DNA of 64,000 bases from an uncultured Robinsoniella sp. (GTDB taxonomy: Bacteria; Bacillota; Clostridia; Lachnospirales; Lachnospiraceae), in the NCBI GenBank assembly GCA_900540475.1, contig UQGG01000006.1, positions 124,001 through 188,000 on the forward strand, given 5' to 3'. The notes below the pieces were generated by a model that saw only the letters and a list, made by a program, of their open reading frames with translations, was not told the DNA's origin and did not search any database. Shown in pieces: positions 54,501 to 62,772 of this stretch. The stretch's first letter is position 1. Every line of letters starts with the position of its first letter. Position numbers and translations under genes: made by a program.

Positions 54501-55555
54501 CATTAGGCGGTCTGCAAACAGTAATCGCTAAAGAAAATGCAACACAGGAAGAAGTTGACAATTCCATAGCAAATCTTCTGTCAGCAGCGACTGCACTTGC
54601 AGTAATGCCGGAAGATCCGGAAGAACCGGAAGTGACGGTAGACTTCTCCGTATTGAGCATACTTTACAATGCATATACAGGCATTGATACCGCTAAGTAT
54701 ACAAAAGAAAGTACCGATGCATTCCTCGCAGCACTTCAGGGTGCAGAAGAGGTACTGAACAGCGAAGATGCAGATCAGGCAGCAGTTGACCAGGCAGCAG
54801 CAGCTTTAGCTAAGGCAGCGGCAGAATTGACAGTAGAACCAGTGAAACCAGAAGAACCGGAAGATCCGGAAGAACCAGCTGTTACTACAGATACCACAAC
54901 ATTAAAGGTACTTTATCATGCATACTCAGGACTCGATACCGGCAAATACACAGACAACAGTGCCAAAGTTTTAAAGGATGCAGTATCAGCGGCAGCAGCA
55001 GTTTTAAATAATGCTAATGCAACACAGGATCAGATTGACCAGGCAGCATCCAGACTGATGTCAGCAGCAACAGCTCTGGAAATGAAACCAGTGGAAACTC
55101 CAAAACCGGTAGTACCTGCACTGAAGAAAGGTCAGATCCTGACATATAAAGGACTTCGGTACAAAGTTACCAATCCTACAGCAGGGAAAGCAACCGTAAT
55201 GGTAGTGGGAGCTTCCAGCAAGTCAGTGAAGAAGGTAACAGTACCATCTACCGTAACCTTAAAAGGAGTAAAATGCAAGGTTACTAAGATCGGACAGAAA
55301 GCATTTAAGAATTACAAGAAGCTGCAGCAGATTACAATCGGAGCAAATGTAACAGCGATTGGACAGCAGGCATTCTATGGAGACACCAAGCTGACTACCA
55401 TCAATGTTAAGTCAAAGGTACTTAAGAATGCATACAGCTATTGTCTGAAGAATATTTCTTCCAAGGCAGTGATTAATGTTCCTAAGTCTAAAGTGAGAAC
55501 ATATAAAAAGATATTTAAGAACAGAGGACAGAAGAGCAGCGTAGTAATTAAGTAA
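48545..55555 (+). CDS. Giant secreted multidomain glycosidase, probably GH121-like beta-L-arabinobiosidase
   Basis: A 2336-residue exported protein; signal peptide 1-31 ends AFAETG. Residues ~40-790 resemble an (alpha/alpha)6-barrel glycosidase (DYRWWLERFNTMDANIPG, WKTHGENAYVYAAAKSA). Then: two F5/8-type discoidin-like modules (~874-1036, ~1149-1299) around an Ig-like stretch; two Big_4 Ig modules (~1299-1449, VTWPQITKDQV); two FIVAR repeats; a LamG/concanavalin module (~1591-1808); five FIVAR repeats (~1809-2182) with Pro-Glu linkers; and a basic BspA-like LRR tail (~2191-2336). The GH121 call rests on this architecture and on the GH127 gene and importer downstream, as in bifidobacterial HypBA2; motifs alone are not decisive. 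There is no LPXTG or C-terminal membrane anchor. Confidence 0.65.
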   Translation: MGKKRKRKLATKALAVAVAVSMLPGSAMTAFAETGSKTEPGALAIGHPTFKNTESLADVYNLGGVTYDSKEMMKALYQQDLDNGGDSFYMDRILARYGVANGNAGNNGDDDGNTFMTRGRALYMYTSNPAIIGFGGKTSYGCSSSGSSLGGDMYAISFSDDSGALSSKEVTSKRVNYPSNWVSQYQVGSLTADVEKFISNENVAVTTVHLTNTEGSDKTVKVNVNSNFVSSRDEVSVGGETQQELTGSMNSTADLTKITTRLSGNGFEYAEGSNKSMVKTVTIPAGQTVEVKVVMAFTAEELPQSAADYVRFLELDGTSALKAQKAEYNEYWAENLPYIDVPNKAIQKAIDYRWWLERFNTMDANIPGYDFQYPVTVEGVLGYNNAIALTQPMHLQDTKWLRNAYLPLGQLLSVGNSSQSSAFLDNPGNRSNWNNHYGQYIADAGLEAFNVIGGGAELAENLAYYFEHDAKGQLDHYGNHTSATTPENYLIDYQNNYMTGNDADTISMHVKGIGNWKTHGENAYVYAAAKSASDLYGMLGNIEKSEEMKSLADNIQSDILEYLWCDQCQKFETRAVNPTGSFVSHNPDKPNLVELTESNNYNYFSVGAVPTDEASIAKYKEALKTFTNGDDFPIFPYYTANQVHNQQLPGSNNFSNINFTVQARAYEAALRTYDVDQEYVTDDMLALMVEWCAWNMYPNGGDISYPNNNEFFNIDNKTLDTYYRSWIYHNILGNYTYIFIEDMAGVQPRSDEKLELDPIDFSYDHFMVNNIRYHGKDITISWDKPDGNKYYGDKVPEGFAVWIDGESAFVLNDLVHVVYDAETGELEFPENEKTTVVSKASVSQIPAAMDVAITDENVVEMLKKSGINGLTNEAEGASVTASYTPEKARAATWAEKHRADGSDSTSKAVNETAPDPQAVTDGMTVNMPFWGNDQSTNATDSLVIDLGAQKNIDMMDIYFYNDRQSGGYTEPTKYTLEYWDGSAWKHAENQNREPQIPRANYNEDKFKEVTTDKVRVTVTNQPGHYTAVTEVQLFKEGGERPAVENQAPDVTVKVNTEKLENMKASLTAQCTDDGLPYDKTLTYKWEVIEKSSDTASAYLSDEKALNTSLIGSEEGTYKVRFTADDGEKQTVKELSVEIKKADTQADIDVAPSAVASSDYTASWEKLDGINNTAFEPTKSAGGTGKGWGNWGVSGGTGSNHWVQYTWKEPVNIYKNDIYWYDDNGGTKIPSSIQIQYKDDAGEWVDANVTTDFQNANKKNKYNAIEMIPVTTTALRMNMKLSAAGTGIYRWKVYSTPVEEILPVFKGTKTGTIPEMPKDIIAKTSYKELRSVKVLWDAITQDQVAADGQFTINGVNEETGKFVTATITARSDMDKASITTVDATTVNTLAGNLPYMPQTVMVLYNNGVKDNVSVNVTWPQITKDQVAAEGTFTVEGDVEGTTTKAKMTVNVIGTSVDTTKLSEALTKAKEYAAKDYTAESFKKLTDAITAAEEILKDSNATQAQINSALDNLNTAVSGLVGLKTELEKTLKEAKTFDPAKYSEESYAVLSKAITDAEEVLKAEDAAEEDVNKAVEALKTAMAQLDKIENAELVLHYSFDRQDDLTQIKDNSANNYTVEVPKLEDVDFVEGKSGDALKFDGEDTSFEIPAGANLASKDITISYWFKRTGEISGNNSLLWAKDESTYNGKGFYTNYPVGDQYSSFFVMDGFNGIYVAQNPNDFLPLNEWTHIAVTWDSDSKTGKIYKNGQEQEISVVGDPQTITGSETAVNRVGKNGYSSDAQYPNNLELDDLRIYNGAINSEKVNELYTEFDSHVDKTALQKALETAEAYIPDGYTAESYAVLEAAIAEAKVVFEDGNAEQEAVDEQIGKLAEAIAQLESILADLTQLQSLYNAISQMDMSVYTEDSANVLKKALENAAAVLEKENATKVEAAEAESGLLVALAGLEKIAEEPEQVIDKSLAKALYSAYKDLDLSGYTQESAAVFTEALGGLQTVIAKENATQEEVDNSIANLLSAATALAVMPEDPEEPEVTVDFSVLSILYNAYTGIDTAKYTKESTDAFLAALQGAEEVLNSEDADQAAVDQAAAALAKAAAELTVEPVKPEEPEDPEEPAVTTDTTTLKVLYHAYSGLDTGKYTDNSAKVLKDAVSAAAAVLNNANATQDQIDQAASRLMSAATALEMKPVETPKPVVPALKKGQILTYKGLRYKVTNPTAGKATVMVVGASSKSVKKVTVPSTVTLKGVKCKVTKIGQKAFKNYKKLQQITIGANVTAIGQQAFYGDTKLTTINVKSKVLKNAYSYCLKNISSKAVINVPKSKVRTYKKIFKNRGQKSSVVIK

Positions 55556-55568
55556 ATAGCGGTACCAT

Positions 55569-55600
55569 AAGCCAGCGTCCTTACGCTGGCTTGTGTTGTA
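55569..55600 (+). terminator. Hairpin terminator
   Basis: A 10-bp perfect stem (55569-55578 with 55583-55592, 4-nt loop) is followed by TTGTGTTGT. It ends the giant glycosidase transcript. Confidence 0.7.
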
Positions 55601-55650
55601 GAAAATTAATAAGTATGCATAATATGTAATTTTATGTATCATGAAAAAAG

Positions 55651-55679
55651 TTGCGCCCCTTAAATAGCAAGTGTAAAAT
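55651..55679 (+). promoter_or_regulatory. Promoter of the YesM/YesN genes
   Basis: TTGCGC (55651-55656), a 17-nt spacer and TAAAAT (55674-55679), about 30 nt before the kinase ATG. Confidence 0.55.
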
Positions 55680-55718
55680 AATGGTATTTGAGTATTGCGG
55701 AAAGTGAGCCTGTAAAAC

Positions 55719-57560
55719 ATGTTGAAAAAGATAATCGTACGATATAATAACTGGACACTTGGCAGAAAACTGTTATTCGGGTTTTTATTTGGCTCAATTA
55801 TACCGATTCTGTCTATACAGTTAATTGGATATTATGTAAATAAAAATATAGTGACAGAAAAAGTAGACCAGTTAATGGTGAGTAATCTGACCCAGATATC
55901 AGAACGGGTTCACTTAAATATGGAGACCTATTCCAGCCTGCTATACCAGCTGTATACCGATGAACAGCTGACCGAGAGTATAAAGAGTCTGATGGATATT
56001 ACGGACAGCCAGAAAGCATTTGCATACAACCGGGCATACAACTGCCTGAAGCAGTATAACAATGACAACCTGGGCATCCGGTGTATCAGCCTGGTGTGTG
56101 CGGACGGCAGTTCTGTGGTAGCCGATCTTCAGACCGATTCTGCAATCGATAATTTATGGAGAGGTTATAAGGATCTGAGAACCACAAGGCCCTATATAGA
56201 CTGCATTGATGAACCAAGCATGGTAATTACTCCAACGATGAAGTTCCAGGAGAATGGAACAGAAGGGTACTACTTCCATATGTCCAAACGGGTATTTGAC
56301 TTTGAACATCTGGAGAAGGGAAGCATAGCAACCATTATTATGTCTATTGACGAACGGATCCTTGCGGAAATCTGCAATAAGCCGGTGGACAGCGCCAACC
56401 AGGAGTTGTCCCAGCACAGCCTGAATTTTATCCTGGATGAAAACAGGCAGGTAATTACCTACCCGGATGAAAGCTTTGTGACTCTGAAAATGAATCCCAG
56501 GCTTTCGGTAGCGGAATTTGTAAAAGTTACCGGATATCTGAGGGATAAAAATACAGCGATTAACGAGTACAAAGACCCTCAGACAGGATGGGTATTTTAC
56601 AACGTGTATGATAAAGGCTATATGCTGAAGGATCTGGTGAATACCCAGAAGATATTTCTGCTTGTAGGCGCCACGGCAGTTATTTTCGTAACGTGTATTA
56701 TCAGCTATACGGTATATATGTTAAACCGGTCGGTTCGTTCTGTACTAAAAGGTATCGGACAGGTACAGCAGGGGCATCTGGATGTGGTGATTCCGGAAGA
56801 TACCGAGGATGAAATCGGAATTATTGCAAGGAATTTTAACACCATGACCGTAAAAGTAAAAGAGCTGGTGACTACGGTAAAAGAGGCACAGAACAGTCAG
56901 AAAAATGCAGAAATCCGTGCGCTGGAGGCACAGATTAACCCGCATTTCCTATATAATACCCTGGATTCCATTAACTGGATGGCGATTGAAAAGGGAGAGT
57001 ATGAGATCAGTACAATGCTGAGAAATTTAGGCGTTATACTGCGCTATAGCGTAAATAAGAGCAATCAGCGGGTAACCATATGGGAAATGTCGGATTGGCT
57101 TCATAAATATATCAGCCTTCAGAAAATGAGATTTAATGATGCATTTACCTATAATCTGCAGATAGATAAAAATACGGAAAAGGTGAAAGTGTATAAGCTG
57201 TTATTGCAGCCATTTGTTGAGAACTCCATTATACATGGATTCGACGGGATGATGGCGGGAGGCTTATTGAGAATTGAATGTTCACTCTCAGATGATGGGA
57301 AGGGGGTTGTATTTATTATAGAGGATAATGGAGTGGGCATGCCGGAAAGTAAGGTACAGGAGTTTAATGACCCAAAAAGGGCGATTATAGATGATGGAAG
57401 GAGCATCGGATTAAACAATGCATTCTCAAGGATGTATATGTATTATGGAAATAAAGCCAGCTGGACAATCAGCAGTTTAAAGGGCCTGGGAACGGTCATC
57501 ACCCTGCGCCTGCCGGTTATTGATGAAATGAGGAAGGAAAATGAGGATATTAATAGTTGA
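55719..57560 (+). CDS. Sensor histidine kinase, YesM type (His_kinase / LytS-like)
   Basis: A 613-residue membrane kinase. Helices at ~18-40 and ~312-335 enclose a large extracytoplasmic dCache-like sensor; HAMP follows (SVRSVLKGIGQVQQGHLDV). The His_kinase motif ALEAQINPHFLYNTLDSINW holds H409, and the ATPase domain shows PFVENSIIHG and EDNGVGMP. YesM-type kinases sense sugars directly or through a binding protein and phosphorylate YesN. The ribosome site is weak. Its end overlaps the yesN-type gene by 20 nt. It probably controls the importer and arabinosidase genes downstream. Confidence 0.92.
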   Translation: MLKKIIVRYNNWTLGRKLLFGFLFGSIIPILSIQLIGYYVNKNIVTEKVDQLMVSNLTQISERVHLNMETYSSLLYQLYTDEQLTESIKSLMDITDSQKAFAYNRAYNCLKQYNNDNLGIRCISLVCADGSSVVADLQTDSAIDNLWRGYKDLRTTRPYIDCIDEPSMVITPTMKFQENGTEGYYFHMSKRVFDFEHLEKGSIATIIMSIDERILAEICNKPVDSANQELSQHSLNFILDENRQVITYPDESFVTLKMNPRLSVAEFVKVTGYLRDKNTAINEYKDPQTGWVFYNVYDKGYMLKDLVNTQKIFLLVGATAVIFVTCIISYTVYMLNRSVRSVLKGIGQVQQGHLDVVIPEDTEDEIGIIARNFNTMTVKVKELVTTVKEAQNSQKNAEIRALEAQINPHFLYNTLDSINWMAIEKGEYEISTMLRNLGVILRYSVNKSNQRVTIWEMSDWLHKYISLQKMRFNDAFTYNLQIDKNTEKVKVYKLLLQPFVENSIIHGFDGMMAGGLLRIECSLSDDGKGVVFIIEDNGVGMPESKVQEFNDPKRAIIDDGRSIGLNNAFSRMYMYYGNKASWTISSLKGLGTVITLRLPVIDEMRKENEDINS

Positions 57561-59052
57561 AGATGAGGTAAAGATCAGAGTTGGAATATCAAAGCTGATC
57601 TCATCTCAGAGCGGTCACACGATTGTTGGAGAAGCAAAAAATGGGATGGAGGGATATGAGATGGCAATCCGGTTCCGGCCGGAGCTGATCATTACCGATA
57701 TTCGGATGCCTGTCATGAATGGGCTGGAAATGCTGGAAAAGATCAAGGAAGACAAAGTAGCCTGCCATAGTGTGATTCTCAGCGGGTATTCAGAGTTTGA
57801 ATATGCGAAAAAAGCCATTACCCTGGGGGCAGATGACTATCTGCTAAAGCCCATTGCGGCAGAAGATGTAAAAGAGGTGCTGGAAAAAATTGAAGAAAAA
57901 CTCGATCTGGAAAAAAGACAGATTGAAGGAACACCTCAGGGGTACATCAGGGATATTATTCTGGAAAGCCTGCCGGAAACAAGGGAAAATTACCAGCGGC
58001 TTGCCGATATTGGCGGACTGGATCCGGAATCACCGTGTTATCTGTATGTAGGTTATCTGGGGAACGTAGATCCGGCATATGTTGAATTTTGCAAGACTCA
58101 GCTTGAGGATATGAAAGCGAAGTACGGCAAGGACCGCATTTATATGGTATTTATTGAAAGTACGCAGGAATATGTATGTGTCATTCAGAGCGGAAATCCG
58201 ATGGAAGGATGGAATAAGCGGATCAGCCACAGAGTGTATCTGAAGAATGTAAGGGAGGGACAGGCAGTGTGGACAGCCGAAAGCATTCCCACTCTTACCC
58301 AGCTGCGCAGCCAGGTTAATGAACTGCGAAAGCTCACTTCTTATGCAATGGCGCTGGGATATACACATTTGCTGACGAAAAGGGAGATCAGCCTGTTTGT
58401 GCCGGAAGAATTTGCATATCCGGTATTTTTGGAAAACAGGATCAAAGTGTCTGTATGCAAGGGAGATAGTGAGGAGTTAACAAGCTGTGGGGATAAATTC
58501 CGGTCCTATATGAGGGACCAAAAATGTGAACCTTATCATATCCGTCAGGGGTATATGAAAATGGTAAATTACATATTAAATATTTCCCAGGAGGTTGCAG
58601 AGGAGGGCTATCGGCTGATACAGGAGCAGAATCCTATTAAAACTCTCGGTAATGCCATTACCTTATCGGAACTGGAGACTTGTTTTCAAAAGATTATTCA
58701 GATTCTGTCTAAGACGGCAAATAAAAAGGAAGATATCCGTAACTATACGGTAAACAGAGCAATCAACTACATACGGGAACATTACATGGAAGTGATATCC
58801 CTGGAAGAAATGGCCAGGCGTCTGGACATTACCCCGGAATACCTCAGCACCTTATTCAATAAAGAGGTCGGGATTAATTTTTCAACTTTTCTTAAGAAAT
58901 TTCGTATCAGCCAGGCGAAACGGCTGCTGAAAGGAAGTGAGCTCAAGATCTATGAAGTGGCAAATGAAGTTGGATATGGTGACCCGAAGTATTTTAACAG
59001 GGTTTTTCGTGAAGAGGTCGGAGTCTCACCGGGGGATTACAGGCAGTCGTAA
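57541..59052 (+). CDS. AraC-type response regulator, YesN type
   Basis: A 503-residue regulator. Receiver ~1-125 with EDE at 7-9, phospho-acceptor D53 (IITDIRMPVMNG) and YLLKPI; a long central region; AraC double HTH ~400-503 (VISLEEMARRLDITPEYLSTLF; KIYEVANEVGYGDPKYFNRVF). GAGGAAGG precedes the ATG. Paired with the YesM-type kinase, it should activate promoters with poor -35 elements, such as the one ahead of the main binding protein at 60396. The next gene starts inside its 3' end. Confidence 0.92.
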   Translation: MRILIVEDEVKIRVGISKLISSQSGHTIVGEAKNGMEGYEMAIRFRPELIITDIRMPVMNGLEMLEKIKEDKVACHSVILSGYSEFEYAKKAITLGADDYLLKPIAAEDVKEVLEKIEEKLDLEKRQIEGTPQGYIRDIILESLPETRENYQRLADIGGLDPESPCYLYVGYLGNVDPAYVEFCKTQLEDMKAKYGKDRIYMVFIESTQEYVCVIQSGNPMEGWNKRISHRVYLKNVREGQAVWTAESIPTLTQLRSQVNELRKLTSYAMALGYTHLLTKREISLFVPEEFAYPVFLENRIKVSVCKGDSEELTSCGDKFRSYMRDQKCEPYHIRQGYMKMVNYILNISQEVAEEGYRLIQEQNPIKTLGNAITLSELETCFQKIIQILSKTANKKEDIRNYTVNRAINYIREHYMEVISLEEMARRLDITPEYLSTLFNKEVGINFSTFLKKFRISQAKRLLKGSELKIYEVANEVGYGDPKYFNRVFREEVGVSPGDYRQS

Positions 59053-60259
59053 AAAGGGAAAAAAGGCATGCAGTTATTTGCTTATTCTGCTGATGGCAAT
59101 CCAGATGGCAGGCTGTGGGGAGCAGGAAAGCGACGGGCAGGAAGAAAGTAAGGCAAGGGAGGAGCTTGTTCTGTGGTCCTATTATGAGACCGATGCCCAG
59201 AGGAGCGGTCTGGATAACCTGGTAAACGGGTTTAACCAGTCCCAGAGCCAGTATCGTGCTTCCTGGAAGTATGTCCCCATGACCGATTTTGACAAACAGC
59301 TGTCCCGTTCTTACACGGAGCAAAGCCTGCCGGATATGGTTCTCATTGACAACCCTGATATGCCGGTATTTATCCGTCTGGGAGTATTTGAGGATATTAC
59401 GGAGCAGATAGAATCCTGGAATCTGGAAGAAGAATACTATAAGGCAGCCGTGGAAACGGTGAGCCTGGATGGCAGATACTATGGCATTCCGTTTATCTGC
59501 AATAACCTGGGATTAATCTATAATAAGGAAATGCTGTCAGAAGCCCAGGTAGATCCTCCTCGCACCTGGGAAGAACTAAGAACTGCCGCAAAAAAGCTCA
59601 CAGTAGGAGAGCGCAAAGGATTCTTAATGTCGGCGGTTGACTCAGAGCAGGGCGCATTTCAGATCCTGCCATGGATCTTATCAGCCGGAGAGGACCAGGA
59701 TCAGATCGGAGGAGAGAAGACCAAAGAAGCTTTTGAATTTTTAAACAGCTGTGTGGAGGATGGGAGCATGTCAAATGAATGCATTAATCTGACGCAGATT
59801 GATGTTGCCAGAAAATTTATAGCAGGGGAAGCAGCCATGATTGAAAACGGACCATGGATTCTATCCATGCTGCAGGAGGCAGGCATACCTTATGGAATCA
59901 CCAAACTTCCGGTAAACCGTGTAAGCAGCATGATTACCGGCGGAGAAAACATTGGTTTTATTAAGGGAAAAAATGTGGAAGGTTCGCTGAAATTTTTCCA
60001 GTACTGTATGAATGGTGAAGTAATGGAGTCCTTCTGTATCAAGACGGGATCCCTGCCGGCAAAAATCAAAAAGGCAAAAAAGGTTGTGAAAAAGGACGAA
60101 CAACTGTGTGTCTTTGAAGAACAGATGGAGACAGCAGTTGCCAGGACTTCCATCCACTCATGGTCTGCTCTTTCTAAGCAGATTCCAAAGAGTTTTTATC
60201 AGATGGTGTCGAAGGAGAAGACCCCGGAAGAAGCGGTAAAGATGCTGACGGAAAATTAG
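59009..60259 (+). CDS. Sugar-binding lipoprotein coupled to the YesM/YesN genes
   Basis: About 416 residues from a GTG inside the yesN 3' end (AGGG 6 nt upstream; 44-nt overlap). Lipobox MAGC (C36) follows a short hydrophobic stretch. The binding domain begins LVLWSYYETDAQ. It is clearly paralogous to the protein encoded at 60396, matching it through YVPMTDFDKQL, LPDMVLIDNPDM and the NGPW region. It is expressed with the regulators rather than with the permeases and lacks the Thr/Glu linker of its sister, so it may be a sensory partner of the kinase. The start is uncertain. Confidence 0.82.
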   Translation: MKRSESHRGITGSRKKGKKACSYLLILLMAIQMAGCGEQESDGQEESKAREELVLWSYYETDAQRSGLDNLVNGFNQSQSQYRASWKYVPMTDFDKQLSRSYTEQSLPDMVLIDNPDMPVFIRLGVFEDITEQIESWNLEEEYYKAAVETVSLDGRYYGIPFICNNLGLIYNKEMLSEAQVDPPRTWEELRTAAKKLTVGERKGFLMSAVDSEQGAFQILPWILSAGEDQDQIGGEKTKEAFEFLNSCVEDGSMSNECINLTQIDVARKFIAGEAAMIENGPWILSMLQEAGIPYGITKLPVNRVSSMITGGENIGFIKGKNVEGSLKFFQYCMNGEVMESFCIKTGSLPAKIKKAKKVVKKDEQLCVFEEQMETAVARTSIHSWSALSKQIPKSFYQMVSKEKTPEEAVKMLTEN

Positions 60260-60317
60260 ATTTATTTTCAGGCAATATTTAATCTAAGGATTATCCACCA
60301 TTATTAAAATATTAGAA

Positions 60318-60346
60318 TTAATCTTTATCCGAACCTCTCTTATAAT
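60318..60346 (+). promoter_or_regulatory. Candidate activator-dependent promoter of the second binding protein
   Basis: A perfect TATAAT (60341-60346) has only TTAATC at the -35 position (60318-60323). A good -10 with a poor -35 is the expected form for activation by YesN. Confidence 0.45.
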
Positions 60347-60395
60347 GTACTTACCAGGAAAGATACTGGAGTCAAATATAAGGGAGGTTTTTATC

Positions 60396-61757
60396 ATGAA
60401 ACTAAAGAAACTTACGGCAATGGCTCTTGCGGCAACAATGGTTTGTACAATGGCAGCAGGATGCGGAGGAGGATCATCTTCCGGTACCACAGAAGCAGCA
60501 AAAAGTGAAACTACTAAAACAACTGAGGCTGAGACGAAAGGAACAGATGCAGCCCAGGAAACCGAAGCCGCTGAAACAAAGGCTGAGACACAGGCAGAAA
60601 CGGCTGCAGCTTCAACCGGTGAAACAAAAGAAGTTGTAATCTGGGATTATTTTGAGACGGATGCCCAGAAGGAAATGATGCAGGCATTAATTGATGGATT
60701 TAATTCATCACAGAGTGAGTTTACGGCTACGCATACATATGTGCCGTTTGCGGACTACCAAAAACAGCTTACACTGGGACTTGCTTCCGGCGAACTGCCA
60801 GATCTGGTAATCATGGACGGATGCAGCATGGCTTCCTTCATACAGCTGGGACTTATGGCGGATGTATCGGATGCTTCAATCGCATGGGATGATTATCTGA
60901 AGGGACCAATGGATTCCACAATGATGGATGGCAAACACTATGGTATTCCTTTTGCAACAAACTGTACCGCATTATTCTATAACAAAGATTTATTTGATGC
61001 AGCAGGCGTGTCTTATCCCGATGAGAACACCACATGGGATGATTTCAAAGATATGGCAGCGAAGTTAACAAAAGACGGCGTAACCGGATTTGGTAATGCA
61101 GCAGTTGGAACAGATGAAGGAACATTCCAGTGTCTCCAGTGGCTGTACACAGCAGGCGGAGCTTATACAGATATTAAGGGCGGCGTAAAATCTTATGATT
61201 TAATGAAAGAAATGATCGATGCAGGTTCCTGGACAAAAGAATGTGTAAACTGGACACAGTCTGATGTAAATAATAACTTTATGGCTGGAAATATTGCAAT
61301 GCAGCAGAATGGTCCATGGCAGATCCCTGGTATCGAAAAAGATGCTCCGGACTTAAACTATGGCGTAACAGTATTACCGAAATTTGACAAAGATTCCGGT
61401 CAGGCAACATCAATCCTCGGCGGTGAAAATATGGGCGTTGTGAAAAAAGACGATACCGCTGGCGCAGTTGCTTTTATGAAATATTATGATCAGAACGAAG
61501 TTATGATCGACGCAATGAAGAAATACGGCTCATTCCCTCCAAAGACGGAAGCAGCACAGGATTCTTACTGGACAGATGATCCGATTCAGGCAGCATTTAT
61601 CACACAGCTTGAGACTTCAATCCCAAGAGGACCATCCGCATCCTGGCCATCTTATTCTTCTGCAATCCAGAACGGATTCCAGGAAGTTATGACAGGCGCT
61701 AAGACACCTGAAGAGGCAGCGGACAGTACGCAGGCTGCTGTTGATGCAGTAAAATAA
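60396..61757 (+). CDS. Extracellular sugar-binding lipoprotein (importer component)
   Basis: A 453-residue lipoprotein with lipobox AAGC (C23), a long Thr/Glu/Ala/Lys-rich linker to ~75, then the CUT1 binding domain (VVIWDYFETDAQ, SGELPDLVIMDG, NGPWQIPG). AGGGAGG lies 8 nt before the ATG. It precedes two permease genes after a strongly structured element, so it is probably made in excess. The downstream GH127 gene points to arabino-oligosaccharides, such as beta-L-arabinobiose, as ligand; that is inference. Confidence 0.9.
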   Translation: MKLKKLTAMALAATMVCTMAAGCGGGSSSGTTEAAKSETTKTTEAETKGTDAAQETEAAETKAETQAETAAASTGETKEVVIWDYFETDAQKEMMQALIDGFNSSQSEFTATHTYVPFADYQKQLTLGLASGELPDLVIMDGCSMASFIQLGLMADVSDASIAWDDYLKGPMDSTMMDGKHYGIPFATNCTALFYNKDLFDAAGVSYPDENTTWDDFKDMAAKLTKDGVTGFGNAAVGTDEGTFQCLQWLYTAGGAYTDIKGGVKSYDLMKEMIDAGSWTKECVNWTQSDVNNNFMAGNIAMQQNGPWQIPGIEKDAPDLNYGVTVLPKFDKDSGQATSILGGENMGVVKKDDTAGAVAFMKYYDQNEVMIDAMKKYGSFPPKTEAAQDSYWTDDPIQAAFITQLETSIPRGPSASWPSYSSAIQNGFQEVMTGAKTPEEAADSTQAAVDAVK

Positions 61758-61765
61758 AATTATTT

Positions 61766-61842
61766 GGGACTGTTGGACAGAGCGTTACAAACGCTCTGGA
61801 GCAAAAGGCAACTATAAGACTTGCTCCCGACAGTCCCTTTTT
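61766..61842 (+). terminator. Three-way-junction hairpin with T-run (terminator/attenuator)
   Basis: Outer stem 61766-61776 pairs with 61827-61837 (11 bp, one G-U). Inside, two stems abut: 61778-61786 with 61790-61798, and 61799-61804 with 61821-61826. Only one base at the junction is unpaired. CCCTTTTT follows. It sits between the binding-protein and permease genes and would reduce, not abolish, permease expression. Confidence 0.7.
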
Positions 61843-61865
61843 AAAAGAAATGAGGAGGGATTAAC

Positions 61866-62771
61866 GTGAGACATGGTAAAAAAAAGACACCGGCTTACCT
61901 GGGAGTTATCTTTGCACTCCCCGCATTAATTTATATGATGGTTCTGATTGGGTATCCAATGGTAAAGAACCTGGTACTGAGTTTTAAAAATGTGGATGTT
62001 TATACATTTGCAGATACGGCTTCCCAGAGCTTTGTGGGACTGCAGAATTATGTTGATTTATTCAGCGGAGCCGATTCTATTCTAATGAAATCAATCGGCA
62101 ATACTTTGATTTTTACACTTGCTTCTATACTTTTTCAGTTTGTAATCGGATTTGGACTCGCACTATTATTTAATAAGAAATTCCCGGGCTGCTCCTTTTT
62201 CCGCGGCGTAACGATGATATCCTGGCTGTTGCCCGTAACGGTAGCAGGGCTGTTATTTAAATTTATGTTCCAGTTAAATGGTGGAATTATCAATCAGTTC
62301 CTCACATCCGTGGGTATTTTAGATAAACCTATAGAATGGCTTCTAAATGGTAATACTGCAATGGTGGCTATTGTAGTGGCAAATATCTGGATTGGTATCC
62401 CCTTTAATATGATGTTAATTCTTACCGGATTAACGACTATTCCAACCGAAATTTACGAGAGTGCCAGTTTGGACGGTGCTTCCAAACGGCAGACCTTAAT
62501 CCATATAACAGTTCCGATGATTAAACCAGCTATAATGTCTGTGCTCACATTGGGATTTGTATACACGTTCAAGGTATTTGACCTTGTATGGGTAATGACA
62601 AAGGGAGGACCGGTTAATGCAACGGAATTGGTTTCCACTTATGCATACCGGCTGTCCTTTGAAGAGTTTCAGTTTAGTAAGGGTGCAGCAGCATCGAATA
62701 TCCTGTTCTTAATCTTGCTGTTTGTAGGATTTTTCTACATCAGGACCATTGATGATGACGAGGTGATGTAA
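61866..62771 (+). CDS. Sugar ABC transporter permease (MalF/UgpA type)
   Basis: A 301-residue permease with six predicted helices (LGVIFALPALIYMMVLIGYP first) and the EAA loop ESASLDGAS...ITVP near ~198-218. The GTG start has GAGGAGG 8 nt upstream. Its stop is 1 nt before the next ATG. It works with the following permease and with the binding protein encoded upstream; the ATPase must come from elsewhere in the genome. Confidence 0.9.
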   Translation: MRHGKKKTPAYLGVIFALPALIYMMVLIGYPMVKNLVLSFKNVDVYTFADTASQSFVGLQNYVDLFSGADSILMKSIGNTLIFTLASILFQFVIGFGLALLFNKKFPGCSFFRGVTMISWLLPVTVAGLLFKFMFQLNGGIINQFLTSVGILDKPIEWLLNGNTAMVAIVVANIWIGIPFNMMLILTGLTTIPTEIYESASLDGASKRQTLIHITVPMIKPAIMSVLTLGFVYTFKVFDLVWVMTKGGPVNATELVSTYAYRLSFEEFQFSKGAAASNILFLILLFVGFFYIRTIDDDEVM

Positions 62772-62772
62772 G

